This document shows positions 24,623-36,120 of a DNA stretch of 64,000 nucleotides, in pieces. How positions within the stretch are numbered: position 1 is the first letter of the stretch; the number at the start of each line of letters is the position of its first letter. The translations under genes and the position numbers were made by a program. The DNA is from Lophius americanus (Eukaryota > Chordata > Actinopteri > Lophiiformes > Lophiidae): assembly GCA_037951165.1 (NCBI GenBank), contig JBBDHG010000061.1, forward strand, positions 3,964,501 through 4,028,500. Reading direction: 5' to 3'. The notes beneath the pieces were generated by a model. The model was not told the DNA's origin, did no database searches, and was given only the letters and a program-made list of their open reading frames with translations.

Positions 24623-27600
24623 ATATCCTGAGCTGCGTCATGAGCATCAGTGTAAATACTCCTAACATTCAGCTTTCCTTGTTAATGTTCAGGTGTTTCA
24701 TGTGTATTGTAGCTCGTGTTACCCATGCAACATGTGAATGCTTCATTCATTGTCTTCTCATGCATGCATGGCAGCCTTTGTTAAAGGAGAAATCTTATCA
24801 ATTTTACACATAAATTTAGTTTATTCATAATTTTGGGTATGAGTCGTACGTTCAAAGTGTGGCTAAAAATGTCATTAATGCTTATCATATCGTCTTATCT
24901 CATGCAAATTGATAACATAAGTTGTTTCATGGGAAATATGTGATAAGTGTGAGGTCATCATGTAGGTTCTGTAGGATTTTTGGAGGTTCATCCATTCAAC
25001 TGGCAAAATCCAAGCATATCCTATTCTGCTAATGCCTAGACTTTGGCTATTTTATGCATCTTTTTTGAGTGTAACAACTTATGGAAGTGAAACACTGGAG
25101 TTTGAACTTTAAACATAAATAATAAAACGACAGAAGAATAAGGCTGTGGTATTGCTCTTGAGAGTTCATTCTGACTCATTATGTACAGAAGAGTGGTCAA
25201 CAATTTAAAATAATAAAATATAATCTTTTGCAATTCATTCTCTCCATCCTCAGATTTCACTTAGCACCATCTGTTGGTTTTTGCTGGTAGTACAGGTGAA
25301 CGAGCAGTTCATTTGAGGGTTGAATCGGTTCTATAAGTTATGTTGCATTTTGGACATATGTTTTAAGAGAGTTGTGATTTTTCTGGCCATGTTATGTTTG
25401 CAGATACAGCTGCTGATCAGCTATGTGAGAGATGAAAAGGGAGATAAACCAGTCAGAAATCCCAGCTAAGGTACCAACTTTTAGTGGAGCACCATAAAAA
25501 ACTTTTTTTTGTAGGTTAAAAGACAATGAAAACCCATTTTCCTTCATAATCTTAATTAAAAACTGCACCGACCAAGTTTTATCAGGGCTTACATGATATT
25601 TCAAGGTCTTCATCAGCAGAAGAAGTTTGCTCTGCTGCCATGGTGTTAGATCTGTTGACATGAGTATTCTGCAGTTTTTATAATTCCATCCACAGCACTT
25701 TTAAGACTTCTCAGCCGTGTAAACTTCAAGTTAAAAGGTCATTCTAACCCTTGTATAAACCAATACCAATCACACATACTAGTTTTAAGGAGTTTCCAAA
25801 GTCTCACATCTTTCAAATGATGGATTTTTTGTTTATGACTGAAGCTTAATCAATCAATTAAAATAATGTAATACATGTAATGGCTGAAAAAATTATTATA
25901 TGTATTTAAGTTTAAAATTATTTGGGATTATTATAATTATTTTAACAGTACCACCTTTCTTTGCATTAAAAGATACAATTGTCCTCACCTTATCATTATA
26001 AAGCCATCACAGAGTGGTTATCCAACTGTTTTCCTCTCATCATGTTTACAATGGGCATTTAACAAAACACAAAACCTTAAATTTTCCCATAGCACTGCGA
26101 AGCCCATCACATGACAGTGGGAAAAATAATCAGCCGGAGCTTAATGCCGTATCAAAAGCCTCACAGTTCCTGAGCAGCCGCCTTTAGAGGGGGTGACTCT
26201 TAGAATGCCTCAGCTTGTTTGTCTCATGGTTTAAGTGGTGCACATAGCCATGGAAAGATCATTAAATCACTGTTTTACCACTTGGCTTAATCCTCACAAC
26301 AAAAGGGGAAGATAGAAAAAAAGAGAGAAAAAAGTGGTGGGCGAGATTAAGTAGAAACTTGATGGATCTAAACTGACGGCTCTGTTTCTCAGCGTTGCTA
26401 AAGGGAGTTAAGAATCTTGATACCACATCTCCCAGACTGAACAGTGGCTGCTGATCGGACATTCCCTGTTACCCCAGCAGTGACCGACCGCGCTTTAGTG
26501 TCCACTGCTGTGGCCATCTGCTGGATTACCCAGCAGGATATATTTTTATAGAGAGCATCCTATTCATATCCTGCCTGCAAAGGTTTACATTAAGGTTGAA
26601 CTCGGGTGCACTTACAATGGCAGATGAAGTAAGCCCTATCCTTCTTACAGCACCCCTCCCCATCTTCTCACTGTTTGGCAGACTGATACCAAAGGGCTGT
26701 TTCACCGTGGCATGAAAGAGGATCTAATGCAATGCCACTGTCTGCGGCTGTTTTTTTTCACGGACTGACAATAAAGTGGTGCCCAGCATGAAAAAACATT
26801 TTTGATGTGCCAAGTGCGATTGTTTCTTCTAATAGGCATCAACAGGCCAACTTTTCTGAGTTACCATACAGGTGAACTCATTCCTGGGAAAATGTTTTTT
26901 TCTTTCTCAGCCTCGTAGGCGCGATGGCGTCCCCCTTTTTCCTTGGCCTAACGGGATTAGTCGTGCCAGTGCTACCCCGGCTGTCACGGTACTGTCTACT
27001 TCCCATCTCTCTTCTGGGCCTCTAATGTGATTAACCCATTCCCTGTGGTCCAAATGGTTCTGGAAGGGGGTGCGCAGGTGGGGGGTTGGAGGCGGCATCT
27101 CCTTGGCATGTTGGTCCCCATGCCTAACTCACCATCGTTAGCACCTTTGTCAAACAGGAAGGACCTAGGTCAAAGGTCATCAAGGATGGGCGAGATGACA
27201 ACAAGTAAAGAGAATTGATAGACTCAGACACTCAGAGGGTAAATGATGAAATTATCATCAAAATCATTTTAATATCAATGTTTAATTTGGATTCCCTGCA
27301 TTACCTGCAAAGTTAAAAGCTCAATCTCACTAGAGCAGGCCGTTGGGTTTAATTGATTCAAACACCTCACTCATTAATGAAAGTCTGTTCAGGTTGATTT
27401 TTATTATGGCTTCTGCTTTCACAGACATCAGCTCTGAATATTTACCGCTTCCTTAAGTGGAGACAATTATGATTGCCTACGCCTATCATCTTGTTAAATG
27501 TCAGTGTTGCGGGGCGCCGCCTGTTTAACACATGTCACGCTAATTTTCAACTCATCTGTGGCAAGTCTTCTTCAGGGCATCTGTTGCACACGGAGGATCA

Positions 27601-29684
27601 CATGCCCTTTGCCACCGCTCAGAGGGAGATGCCTCCAATACCAAGGGGCTGCATATAAAAACAAAGGATGAACTCACTTTTACAGTGGCAAACACTTGTC
27701 ACTTCATATTTCTACATGTGTGGTGATGTACAGCGTGCTGCAGCTTCTCCTATATAATGGTGCCAATGGAGGTTAACGTGCATTAACTTCTGCAATTGAA
27801 TTATTAGTCTCTTAACAATCAGTGTCCAACAATGTCATGGATTCCAGAAGTGATGTCATGTTTTTGAATTTGAAAATAATATATTACTATAACATGTTAT
27901 CTTTAAAAAAAAAGTTGCCCAGATATGACTCTTGATGCGTATAGAGTAAAACCAAGTTATTTTACGGCCAGGAAATAATTGGAAAAACTCACTGTCGACA
28001 ACTCATTTTCATTTAGGTGAAAAACATTCCTCAAAACATTCCATGTGACAGCCAGAGAAGCAACAGTCCTTGTCCAACGCCGTCTAACCTCATGCTGTGA
28101 TAACCAGAGCTTCACGTGACTGGACAGCCTCCGTCAGGCGACGGCACGGAGAATTAAGAGTCTTAATTGAGATTTTGTACAAGTCTGCATGCTCTGTTCA
28201 TTTGTGAGACAACGGCCCTGCGTAGGGAGGGGCGCAGCGTATCCCTAAACAGCTGCCCGATCTGAAACAAAACTTAAAAATAACATCCACACAGTGAAGA
28301 ATTTTCCACTTAACTAATTAATAATAATTTGGTTGAAATTTCAGTGATATTTTTCAGTTTATGCATTTATCTATGTGAAGTGAACAAATACAATTGTCAT
28401 CAAAGTGCAAAGAGAAAACAAATCAACCTTGTGGCTGAAAAATAATACTGCGCATGAGGTGGAATAGCACCCCTTGTGTGGAGATTTGGTGGGTTTCCAA
28501 TCCTGATATCCATCCCGGTACCATGTAATGGAAGGTGACACTTATTGTATTAGTAGGGGCTAATGAGTGTCTAAAAGCCTGTGTGACTATGTGCGCTGAG
28601 GAATCTCATCATGTGTGTTGGGTGGTAGGAAGAAAGGACATATCTCTGCAAAGTAGATGAGGCCATAGAGTGCAGTCCAAAAGGAGAAAAAAAGTCCACC
28701 GACATCGCTGCAGATCTTTGGAGGCACGTGAGGCCTCAGGATTTCAATCTTAATGAAGCTATAAAGAGAATAAAATGAGCTGCCAACTTTAATTGATGCC
28801 AGATCCAGATTAGTTTAGGCAGGTGAGCAAGATTCAGACAATTATCAGAAGGAAAACTTAGCTAAAACCTTAAATTTTGCAAACTAAATGCTTCCCCTTT
28901 CAGAAGCCGCTCCCGAAGACTTTTTGCTGACAATAGAAACTCACAGCTTAGCTTGAATAATTACAAACGGTAATCAAATGGATAATTGTTTGATTCCCTC
29001 CAGTTTCGTCTATGTTATCCATGTTTTAACTTCTATTCCTATAACTTTTTTTTCACCACATCACATGTAAGACTGATGACAGGTTGCATTTCACCAGGCA
29101 GAAAGTGCCACCACCTTTATTATATCTATGGTTTAACGGCGTTTTATTCATTATCAGCAGACACATTTTTGTGGATCTTCTTAATTGGGCATAATTGTGT
29201 TTGGATAAAATTTAAATGTTGAATTTTACATACCAGCTGTTTTCACTAAATCACCAATAGTTTTTTGGGTAGGGGTGATTCAATAGTTAAACTTATGCCT
29301 CCTTATAAAAATAATATACCATGTAGTAGCACTTCTTCACCACAAGGTAGATATCTGTCTAAATGAATCAGGTAGTTTCTTCATTGTAACTTTAATCTTC
29401 GGTGATCTTTCAAAAACATAAATCAGAACTGAGTTCTTACAATGATTATATATATATTTATATATTATATATATATATTTTCATTTTTTATAAGACCTCT
29501 ACATAATTTTTTTTACCGTCACAGAATAAGTCTCTCAAACAATTATAGCAGTCGCTGGGAATATTATTAAATAGAGCTTGCATGCTTATTGAATTATACC
29601 ACATATAGTACTATTTCTGTAATGATGATAATAAAATTAATAATAATGAAACCAAAGCTATTTCTTTCATCTTTGACATTTAAG

Positions 29685-30475
29685 ACTAATGAGGATCAAT
29701 AGAAACCATAATCTTAACCCATTGAGGACTGGATTCAGAGTCATACTCACTAACTCACTAACCCACTGCACCAGCATACGGTCTACAATGGATCTGAGGA
29801 TCTCATCCCGGTTCCCAACAGCAGTTGTTGCAGGAGGATGTTGCAGGCAGCAAAACGTTTTTCAACAGCGCCTGCAGACTTTCATGTCGGTCAATTGTGC
29901 TCAATGTGAACCTGCTCTCATCATTGAAGAGAATGAATTCTCTTCAGAATTGTCAGAATTCGCCTATGGCGAGTCTGACAATTCTGGTGTTCTCTGGCGA
30001 ATGCCATCGGGCTGCATGGTGCTGGGCTGTGAGCACAGGCCCCACTTGTGGACATTTGGTCCTAATGCCAGCATCATGGAGGCTGTTTCTGAGAGTTTGG
30101 GCAGAAACATGCAGACGAGTTGCCTGCTGGAAGTCATTTTGTAGGGCTCTGGCGGTGATCCTTCTTTTTCTCCTTGCAAAAAAGTAGCTGATAGCAGTCC
30201 TGCTGCTGGGTTCTTGCCCTCGTATGGCTCCCTACAACTCTCCTGGTGTACTGGCCTGTCTCCTCGTATCTCATGACACTGTACTTGGAGAAACAGTAAA
30301 CCTTCTGGCCATGGCACGTATGGATGTGCCATCCTGGAGGAGCTGTACTACCTGAGCAACTTAAGCGGGCTGCAGATACCAGCTCATACTTCTACAATGG
30401 AAAAATGCGAAGCTAACCAAGAATCAGCAGAAAGGCTGAGGAGAGGGAAATGGCCCGCGGTCGCCCCCTGCAAAA
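29685..30475 (-). mobile_element. Decayed Tc1-like transposon, internally deleted
   Basis: On the minus strand, from right to left, the transposase N-terminus is legible in mixed frames: QVVQLLQDGTSIRAMARRFT (helix-turn-helix), TVMRYEETGQYTRRVVG, the TARALQNDFQQATRLHV block, and GPVLTAQHHAARW. After a hairpin at 29945-29986 a short RAGSH-type piece remains. Then NRDEILRSIVDRM appears and the frame jumps straight to the 3' tail with an AATCCAGTCCTCAATGGG motif near 29715-29735. The central catalytic region is mostly deleted and many stops are present. It is the same broad family as 2970-4120 but a different break pattern. Confidence 0.8.
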
Positions 30476-30504
30476 CAATTCCTTAATAAGGGGTATCTCG
30501 CTAA

Positions 30505-32250
30505 TTGCACTGTAATAATAATTTCATGGCTTTCTTCAACTCGAAAATTTACTCAATCCATTCTGTCCTTTCTGGTTCCTCCACTGTACCTATCCAGTCT
30601 GCTTACTCACAGTTTGAGATCTCCCAGCCTCTAAAGTGCCTCCCAGAAATCTCACAGCAGGAGTTTGAGGTTATTATCAGGACGATGAAACCCTCCACCT
30701 GTGCCCTTGACCCCTTTCCTACAGCCCTGGTGAAAACTAACATCTCTTCCATCCGTCCCCTGATCACCGCTGTAATATACTAATCCCTCCTGGCTGGCTT
30801 TGTTCATTCTGCTCTAAAAGCCGCCATAATCAGACCACTCCTCAAAAAACCTACTCTAGATCCAGAACTTTTTGCTAATTACAGGCCCATTTCCAAACTC
30901 CCATTCCTCTCCAAAGTACTGGAAAAAGTAGTTGCTGCCCAACTCCAGGACCACCTCAAATACAACAACCTCTTTGAAACGTTTCAGTCTGGTTTCTGCT
31001 CCGCCCACAGCACAGAAACAGCTCTGCTTAGAGTCACAAATGACCTACGGATGGCAGCAGATGCTGGTTCACCTTCCCTCCTGATTCTCCTTGATTTGTC
31101 TGCTGCCTTCGACTCAGTTGACCATGGAATACTCCTACACCGCCTACATCACACCACTGGACTAAATGCCACCGCCCTAAACTGGTTTCAATCCTACTTC
31201 ACCGATAGAACAGAATACATTTCCCTTGGTAGTTCAAGGTCCCGGACACACCCCCTCACCTGTGGGGTCCCCCAGGGATCAGTCCTTGGCCCCATTCTAT
31301 TCATACTATACATGCTCCCCCTTGGCCGTGTCATCAGTCGATATGGACTCTCATTCCATTGCTATGCTGATGACACAAAAATCTACATAAAAACTGACAC
31401 ATGTTCCTCCGGAGCTTCTCCATCCTCATCGTCATCATCATCTCCCCTGTCAACTCTCCGTGCTTGTCTGGAGGAGATAAAGGTGTGGATGAAAAACAAC
31501 TTTCTCCAATTGAACAGCTCCAAAACCAAAGCAATTTTAATTGACACCCCACATCAGAACCAGTCTTCCTCTATAACCAGTATTACCTTCTCTGGTCACG
31601 ACATTCCACACTCTTCATCAGTCACCAACCTCGGCGTAAGATTCGACCCTCAACTCACTTTTGATTCCCACATCCAACACATCTGCAAGATCTCCTTTCA
31701 CCATCTCAGAAATATTTCTAAACTCCGTTCTTCACTCACCTTGAGTGATGCTGAAAAGCTGGTCCACGCGTTCGTCTCCTCCAGACTGGATTACTGTAAC
31801 TCACTTCTCATCTGGATCCCTGATAAAAGCCTTCAAAGACGTCAGTATGTTCAAAACAGTGCTGCAAGGATCCTGATGAGAGTTTGTAAACACGAACACA
31901 TCACCCCCGTTCTTCATTCCCTTCATTGGCTTCCCATCTCCACCAGGATTGATTATAAGATCTCTCTCCTCACTCACCAGGTCATCCATGGTAACGCACC
32001 CCCCCTACCTGAAAGAACTACTCACCCCACTGACCTCAACACGATCCCTCCGTTCTACCCACTCATACCGCCTCCTCCTTCCCCGGACTAAGCTCAGCAC
32101 CATGGTTGATCGGGCCTTCTGTTCTGCTACCCCTCATCTGGGGAATGCCCTCCCTGACCATCTGAGGGCTCCACAGACGACTGACACATTTAAAAAAGGA
32201 CTTAAAACTTTCCTTTTTAGCAGAACCTATAACTTTAATTAACTTTACTG
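30505..32250 (+). mobile_element. L2-type (CR1 group) LINE, 5'-truncated reverse transcriptase with two breaks
   Basis: Non-LTR retrotransposon fragment covering the reverse transcriptase and C-terminus; the endonuclease half is absent, as is usual for 5'-truncated insertions. Seen: RPLLKKPTLDPELFANYRPI near 30830, LLDLSAAFDSVDH at about 31090-31128, GVPQGSVLGP at about 31264-31293, CYADDTKIYI (catalytic YADD) at about 31360-31389, SRLDYCNSLL at about 31780, LHSLHWLP at about 31912. The reading is broken by an in-frame TAA at 30781-30783 and by a frameshift at a run of seven C (31999-32005), after which the C-terminus continues in another frame to about 32242. An (ATT)n tract follows. Family assignment rests on recalled L2/Maui sequences. 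Confidence 0.9.
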
Positions 32251-32315
32251 GTTTTTGGTCAGGTTTTTATATAATTTTTTTTCTTTTTATTGATGCCTTT
32301 ATCTGCTTTTACCTA

Positions 32316-32390
<75 letters not shown>
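32316..32390. repeat. (ATT)n microsatellite, about 25 units
   Basis: An unbroken ATT run just past the L2 3' end; it may have grown from the LINE tail. Confidence 0.95.
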
Positions 32391-32391
<1 letters not shown>

Positions 32392-35300
32392 ATAATTGCC
32401 TCTCCTTTACACCTGTTGTTTGTCCCATTTGCACAACAGCAGGTGAAATTGATTCACAATCATCATGCTTCCTGACAGAACGGGTTGATATCCCGGAGGT
32501 GAGATTGACCTCCACGCTCAACACAATGGGAATTAGTGTTCCCATTATTTTTTTTGAGTAGAAGAAATCATTAGCAGTCATTGATTATTAGGGGTTGGAG
32601 AGCTTGGTGAAGAGGAAGTGGTCAACATGTTGCTGATGACACAGTATGTTACATCTCCTGCATTTAATAGCTACACTGCAGCAGTTTGGTTTTTCAGTGA
32701 AAGCTGTTGATGGAATAAATGTAAGCACATCTCATGAAGGGACTGTTTTATCATACCAAGATTCAATTTGGACTAATGCCTGATGCTCCATCTAATGCAG
32801 ACAGACGACCCTCATATCAGTTTGAGCTGAAATAGCAATACATGACAGCAGTAAACAGTATTTATATGACTACTAGAATAATGAGATGTTTATGCTTACA
32901 TTACTTACGTCTTATTTGTAGTTGGAACCTTCTTTTGTGAAAATTCTTGCTTTAGATCTAGACTGATTAATGCCTCATTGCATAATGTTGAGGAGCTGCA
33001 AAAGCCTTTATGATCAGGCGTGATTAAGTGTTTCAAGAGTGAAACACTTAATCTGATGGATCTTGACACCAGTATTATTTTAAATGAATGCTACTATATA
33101 CAATACATGCTTTACTATGTAGGATGTTTATTTTCATATACATAGGAATTTATTGTGAACGACATATATTGATTTGAGACTTTTTCTTTAAGTCACACTG
33201 AGCCCATCACTTTTCAAATTCAGTCCACTAGTTACGAACATCTTAGTACAAGGTTTTATTCTTTGGATCTCACAAACAAACCTCGATTATAAATTATTTT
33301 AAATCTACTGCAGATTACGCATATTTTTGCCTGTGATTGTGCACTGAAAAAAGGCTTTTGAAATGTATCATCCAAACACTGGAATGCTTGTCATTGTTCT
33401 AGCTTTATGAAAGGTCTAATTTGTTGCAAGCTCACAAATGTGCCATTTCACAAACGCTGGTGATTTCTCCATGCTTTCAGCGATGGCTTGCTGTGACAAA
33501 ATAATGTCATTAAACCAGGAGCCTGTCAACTATGGGTGCATGGCCCACTGGAGATAAAATGGCTTGAAGGAACTGGAACTAGACCGGGCTTTTTAAACGG
33601 GCCGGTTCAGGCTTATACTTGGAACACAGGTCAGCTTCAGTGCGCTCATCTGAACGTAACTCAGGTTGACACAATTCGACCTCAGCTGATACCCCTCTCT
33701 GCTGGCCTTTGTTTTCAGGTTCTCTCCTGGGAGTTGCATTTAATACTATCCCTGCAGATTCTTCAAAAATTTTCCAGTCTTCTAAGCTCACATTTCTCAA
33801 CATTTGCTTTTCTATTATTTCCCAAAACTCCTTTCCCATTCAAAACAGGGGCTTTGTAGCCCTTTGCTGAGGCTGAGGGTCTTATAGAATTGTTTCTCTG
33901 GGCCAGGCCTTCAAAGGCAGAGTCCCTTTTAGAGGCTTGAATGAAGAGGCTATCGTGATTAGGTTAACTTAGATGTTTTGAAATACAAACATTTTAAAAC
34001 TATGTGTCATTTAGTAATTGGAAGATGTTACTTAAACACGTGGCTACCTCTGAATTACTTTTATTGAAATCTAAATGTCAGGAGATATTTAGAGTTCAAT
34101 AAACTTATTCTGCCACAATTCCTTGTGGCACAATAAGTGAGTCTCACTCGTTGGTCTGAATACACAGTGATCCCAAAGATTTCACAGTCAAATGAACAGC
34201 AACAGATTCATTTGTTTAATGCTGCTCAGCAGCAAAGGTTGTCTAATCTTTGCTTTCTTCTGTGGCTTTAACCTGAAGTGGCTTATTTTTAAACAGCTGT
34301 TTTTAAGAAAGCCCCATCTCTCACTCGTCACACAGTCATCCACTTGCTTAGTTTCTACTCATGTTTTTTTAAGGTCAGTGCTTGCAGAGAGGTGTGACAG
34401 AGGCTCATCGCCAGATTTGTATTTTCAGAGAAGCAAAAGATCGACTGATTATGATCCAAGGATGATTAATTTACCTCAGTCTGATTTCTGATTTTTTTTT
34501 TATTAGTTCTTATTTTGGTTCGTTTAGTAGAGGCATCTGACAATCCTAATTCCCCCCAAAATTGGGACACTGTGTAAAGCATAAAACGGAGTATGGTAGA
34601 TGCTGATATTTTTTTTAAATGTTTTTAGCCGTTCCTGAAATAGAAATATCAGTTTTAGAACATATTGCAGCAGTATTGCCTTGTAAACCAAACACATTTT
34701 TCACATGTGTCACGACTCTCTGTAAGTGGGATTGGGGGTTATTTAATCATTGCATCCTGTAAACAGACTACTTCTGAGATAGACATGAAGATTCATCATA
34801 TTTCCCCCCACATTCTATATCTATTAAAATCTTTCTTGACCTATTGCAGTAAAGTGAAATTGTCAGCGATGAGAGAACCTTGTGATGAACCCTGAACATC
34901 GGACATAGGCTCTTACACCACTGAGTTCCTGTTCTCGGCCAAACAGTCCAGGACCCGTGTCGTCTGGCCGTGCTTTCCATGTTGTTGATTACAGAGTGCA
35001 CATTTTTGAAAACCCATTTAAATTCTTTTAAGAACATCTGAATCAATGTTCATTTAGAAGAAGCAGGTGGATAATTGTGCATAGTCAGGCAACCAGAAAT
35101 AAAAAGTTTCCCGAAAGAGCATTCAGGAAAGGAAAGGCGAGGCTCTGCATTTCCTCATTAGCGTGTGGATTCGGCATCCTCGTGCAGCATTCCACATTGT
35201 AGCAACAAACCAACACAACAGTTGAGTTAAGCCACAAAGCTCTCTGTATCTTTTCACAGGAAATGTTTCTTTTTTGGGGCCCGATGTAGCCTGTTTTATT

Positions 35301-36093
35301 TTCTGGCAGTGAATGTGTGTGAGGTGTGAAGCTTTGAATACTGTGAGGTCAACCTGCCTTGATGCTGTAAATACTAACGGGGTAAGTTGGTAATGAGCGA
35401 GGCCACAGCCAGCTCTATTCAGCCATTTAACCAAAGAAAGTGAACAGAGAGCAGTGTTCGTCTTGAACAATGATGCACATAAAAAGAGATCGATTTACAA
35501 AAGGGCCAAATGAGAGACAAATTGTTATTGATCTCACATTTACTTTGTGTTAAACTTCAACTGCTGGCATGTTTTGGGATTTTATAAGGAGTTTCAAATG
35601 AAGTGACTGAGACAAGGCCTTAATATGTTTATTTCTTGTTTTCTGCTATTTGAGTGGGGATGTGAGCTTCATGATTTAGGTATGTGCTGCTAAACTACGA
35701 TTTATGGCTATTGTAACAAGTCTGACATTTATTATGCTTTAAGTCATCGTCTTCAATGGCAGATTTCCTTAATAGATATAATGTTTTCTCAGAGCCACCT
35801 AAAATAATACCAACAAAAAGAAACACATGGTCAGAACCACCTTGTCCTCACAATATAGTGAGCAAAATAAATCAAATGCTATTTATACAGGGCTTTTCTT
35901 TCTTCTAACCTGCTTTACAGGTGATTAGTTTCATTGTCCAACTCACACGCAACAGAGAAGTAATTACAAAATTAATATGGTATATATAAAACAATGGCAT
36001 TCAAATTTCTATATTAAAAAAAATGTAAAACAAGATTATATTAAATAGTTTAAAAAAAAGAAAGAATATGATTGACACCGATTCCAATAAAAA

Positions 36094-36120
36094 GCCAAAC
36101 TAGGGACAAAACTATATACA
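36094..36120 (+). repeat. 27-bp inverted repeat, copy 1 (partner at 39399-39425)
   Basis: The 27 bases starting GCCAAACTAGGGACAAAAC recur exactly, in reverse complement, at 39399-39425. Flanks differ. It is most simply two insertions of one unknown dispersed repeat. Confidence 0.75.

Larger units (their letters stand above)
21116..29684. other. Gene-poor AT-rich interval
   Basis: No gene recognised. The longest open frame (21432-21827, plus, 131 codons) has no family features. A short minus-strand stretch at about 21485-21560 reads GLTDEEEQNKLNQLQ in an open frame, without supporting exons. Blocks of higher complexity at about 26880-27250, 27420-27660 and 28020-28260 could be conserved non-coding elements, which only alignment to other fish could show. 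Microsatellites are listed separately. Confidence 0.5.

Noticed and set aside
29689..30144. 151-codon plus-strand frame as a new gene
   Set aside because: It is antisense to a legible Tc1-like transposase relic on the minus strand.
32290..32475. Poly-isoleucine frame
   Set aside because: Translation of the (ATT)n microsatellite after the L2 element.
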